A stretch of 5,620 bases of DNA from Nitrososphaerales archaeon TH5896 (GTDB lineage Archaea; Thermoproteota; Nitrososphaeria; Nitrososphaerales; Nitrososphaeraceae). Below are positions 5,299 to 5,620 of this stretch, one piece after another. The stretch's first letter is position 1; every line of letters begins with the position of its first letter. The stretch covers positions 1 through 5,620 of the forward strand of contig JAATVP010000031.1 in assembly GCA_014523625.1 (NCBI GenBank), read 5' to 3'. The notes beneath the pieces were generated by a model that was not told the DNA's origin, made no database searches, and worked only from the letters and a program-made list of their open reading frames with translations. The translations under genes and the position numbers were made by a program.

Positions 5299-5620
5299 CT
5301 AGCCAAACTGTTGACTTCTGTGTTCGAATACTGTCTCTGCATCAATGAACGGGCAATTAACTACATGCATGCCTCCCATAGCAGGAGTAACTGTTATCAA
5401 TCCTGCTTGCTGCACTGCCGCAACATCATTCACAGTTTCTAGTACCCTTGCTTGTGAGGAGTCATTCCATTCCAGTTACAATTTAGTATATTGTTTTTCC
5501 ATCAGGACCCCATCCCCTATGAGCTACCATGGTTACAATCATTTTTTCTGTATCTATATTCAACACCTGTCCTCCTGTGTATGGAGTGTCATCAGTTATA
5601 TTGTTCGCATCCTCCCTAAC
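5299..5620 (-). pseudogene. Broken DUF7482-like gene, 3' part
   Basis: Entering from the window edge, the first frame encodes DTPYTGGQVLNIDTEKMIVT followed by MVAHRGWGPDGKTIY and then a TAA (5483-5485) where the family has a second Tyr; IVT continues behind it, so this looks like TAT changed to TAA. From about 5475 a different frame encodes LEWNDSSQARVLETVNDVAA, then QQAGLITVTPAMGG, HVVNCPFIDAETVFEH and a TAG at 5299-5301. As I remember them, related thaumarchaeal proteins have both halves in one frame with a longer segment between YYIVT and the WNDS...ARVL region. So there is a nonsense codon plus a frameshift and probably an internal deletion. Function of the family is unknown to me. The family name is recalled, not checked; the pseudogene call rests on two protein-like frames meeting at stops. 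A second ORF expressed from within the 3' half cannot be excluded. Confidence 0.6.

Overview
The window looks like AT-rich chromosomal DNA of an ammonia-oxidising archaeon, probably Nitrososphaerales (Nitrosocosmicus/Nitrososphaera type). This is inferred from the gene families (sorbosone-dehydrogenase-like propeller with an acidic tail, DUF3179, a CARF plus winged-helix regulator, a DUF7482-like remnant), from TATA-type promoters placed for leaderless transcripts, and from the scarcity of Shine-Dalgarno sites. It is not proven. No rRNA, tRNA, CRISPR array or complete mobile element is visible.

Layout. 2-379 (+) is the 3' end of a PQQ/sorbosone dehydrogenase-like gene with a long acidic, Asn-rich tail. 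380-825 has no intact gene, but 605-800 (-) holds a decayed coding remnant. 826-1236 (-) encodes a stand-alone protein of NUMOD3 repeats, normally accessories of homing endonucleases. 1319-1555 (-) is a possible small Cys-rich protein. 1707-2081 (-) encodes a SnoaL/NTF2-like protein. 2082-2424 is non-coding as far as can be supported and holds an orphan TATA-like box. 2425-4271 (-) is a two-gene operon: a polytopic membrane protein with a Gly-Cys-Cys motif, then a membrane-anchored DUF3179 protein, overlapping by four bases. 4423-5109 (-) is a CARF-like plus winged-helix regulator whose apparent start codon is ACG. 5200-5232 is a T-rich terminator-like tract on the minus strand. 5299-5620 (-) is a broken DUF7482-like gene with a nonsense codon, a frameshift and probably an internal deletion.

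The most interesting signal is a pair of matching 9-5-9 inverted repeats, at 4314-4336 and 5151-5173. One lies upstream of the membrane-protein/DUF3179 operon and the other upstream of the CARF regulator gene. Both are followed by GGAGG and a TATA-like box, and both sit 42-43 bases from the first base of the downstream start codon. The simplest reading is that the regulator binds both sites, controlling itself and the adjacent operon in response to a ligand of its CARF-like domain. This would be a small self-contained regulon. The binding and the ligand are inference.

The flanks (605-800 and 5299-5620) show gene decay, so the window mixes an apparently maintained regulator/operon module with eroding accessory genes.
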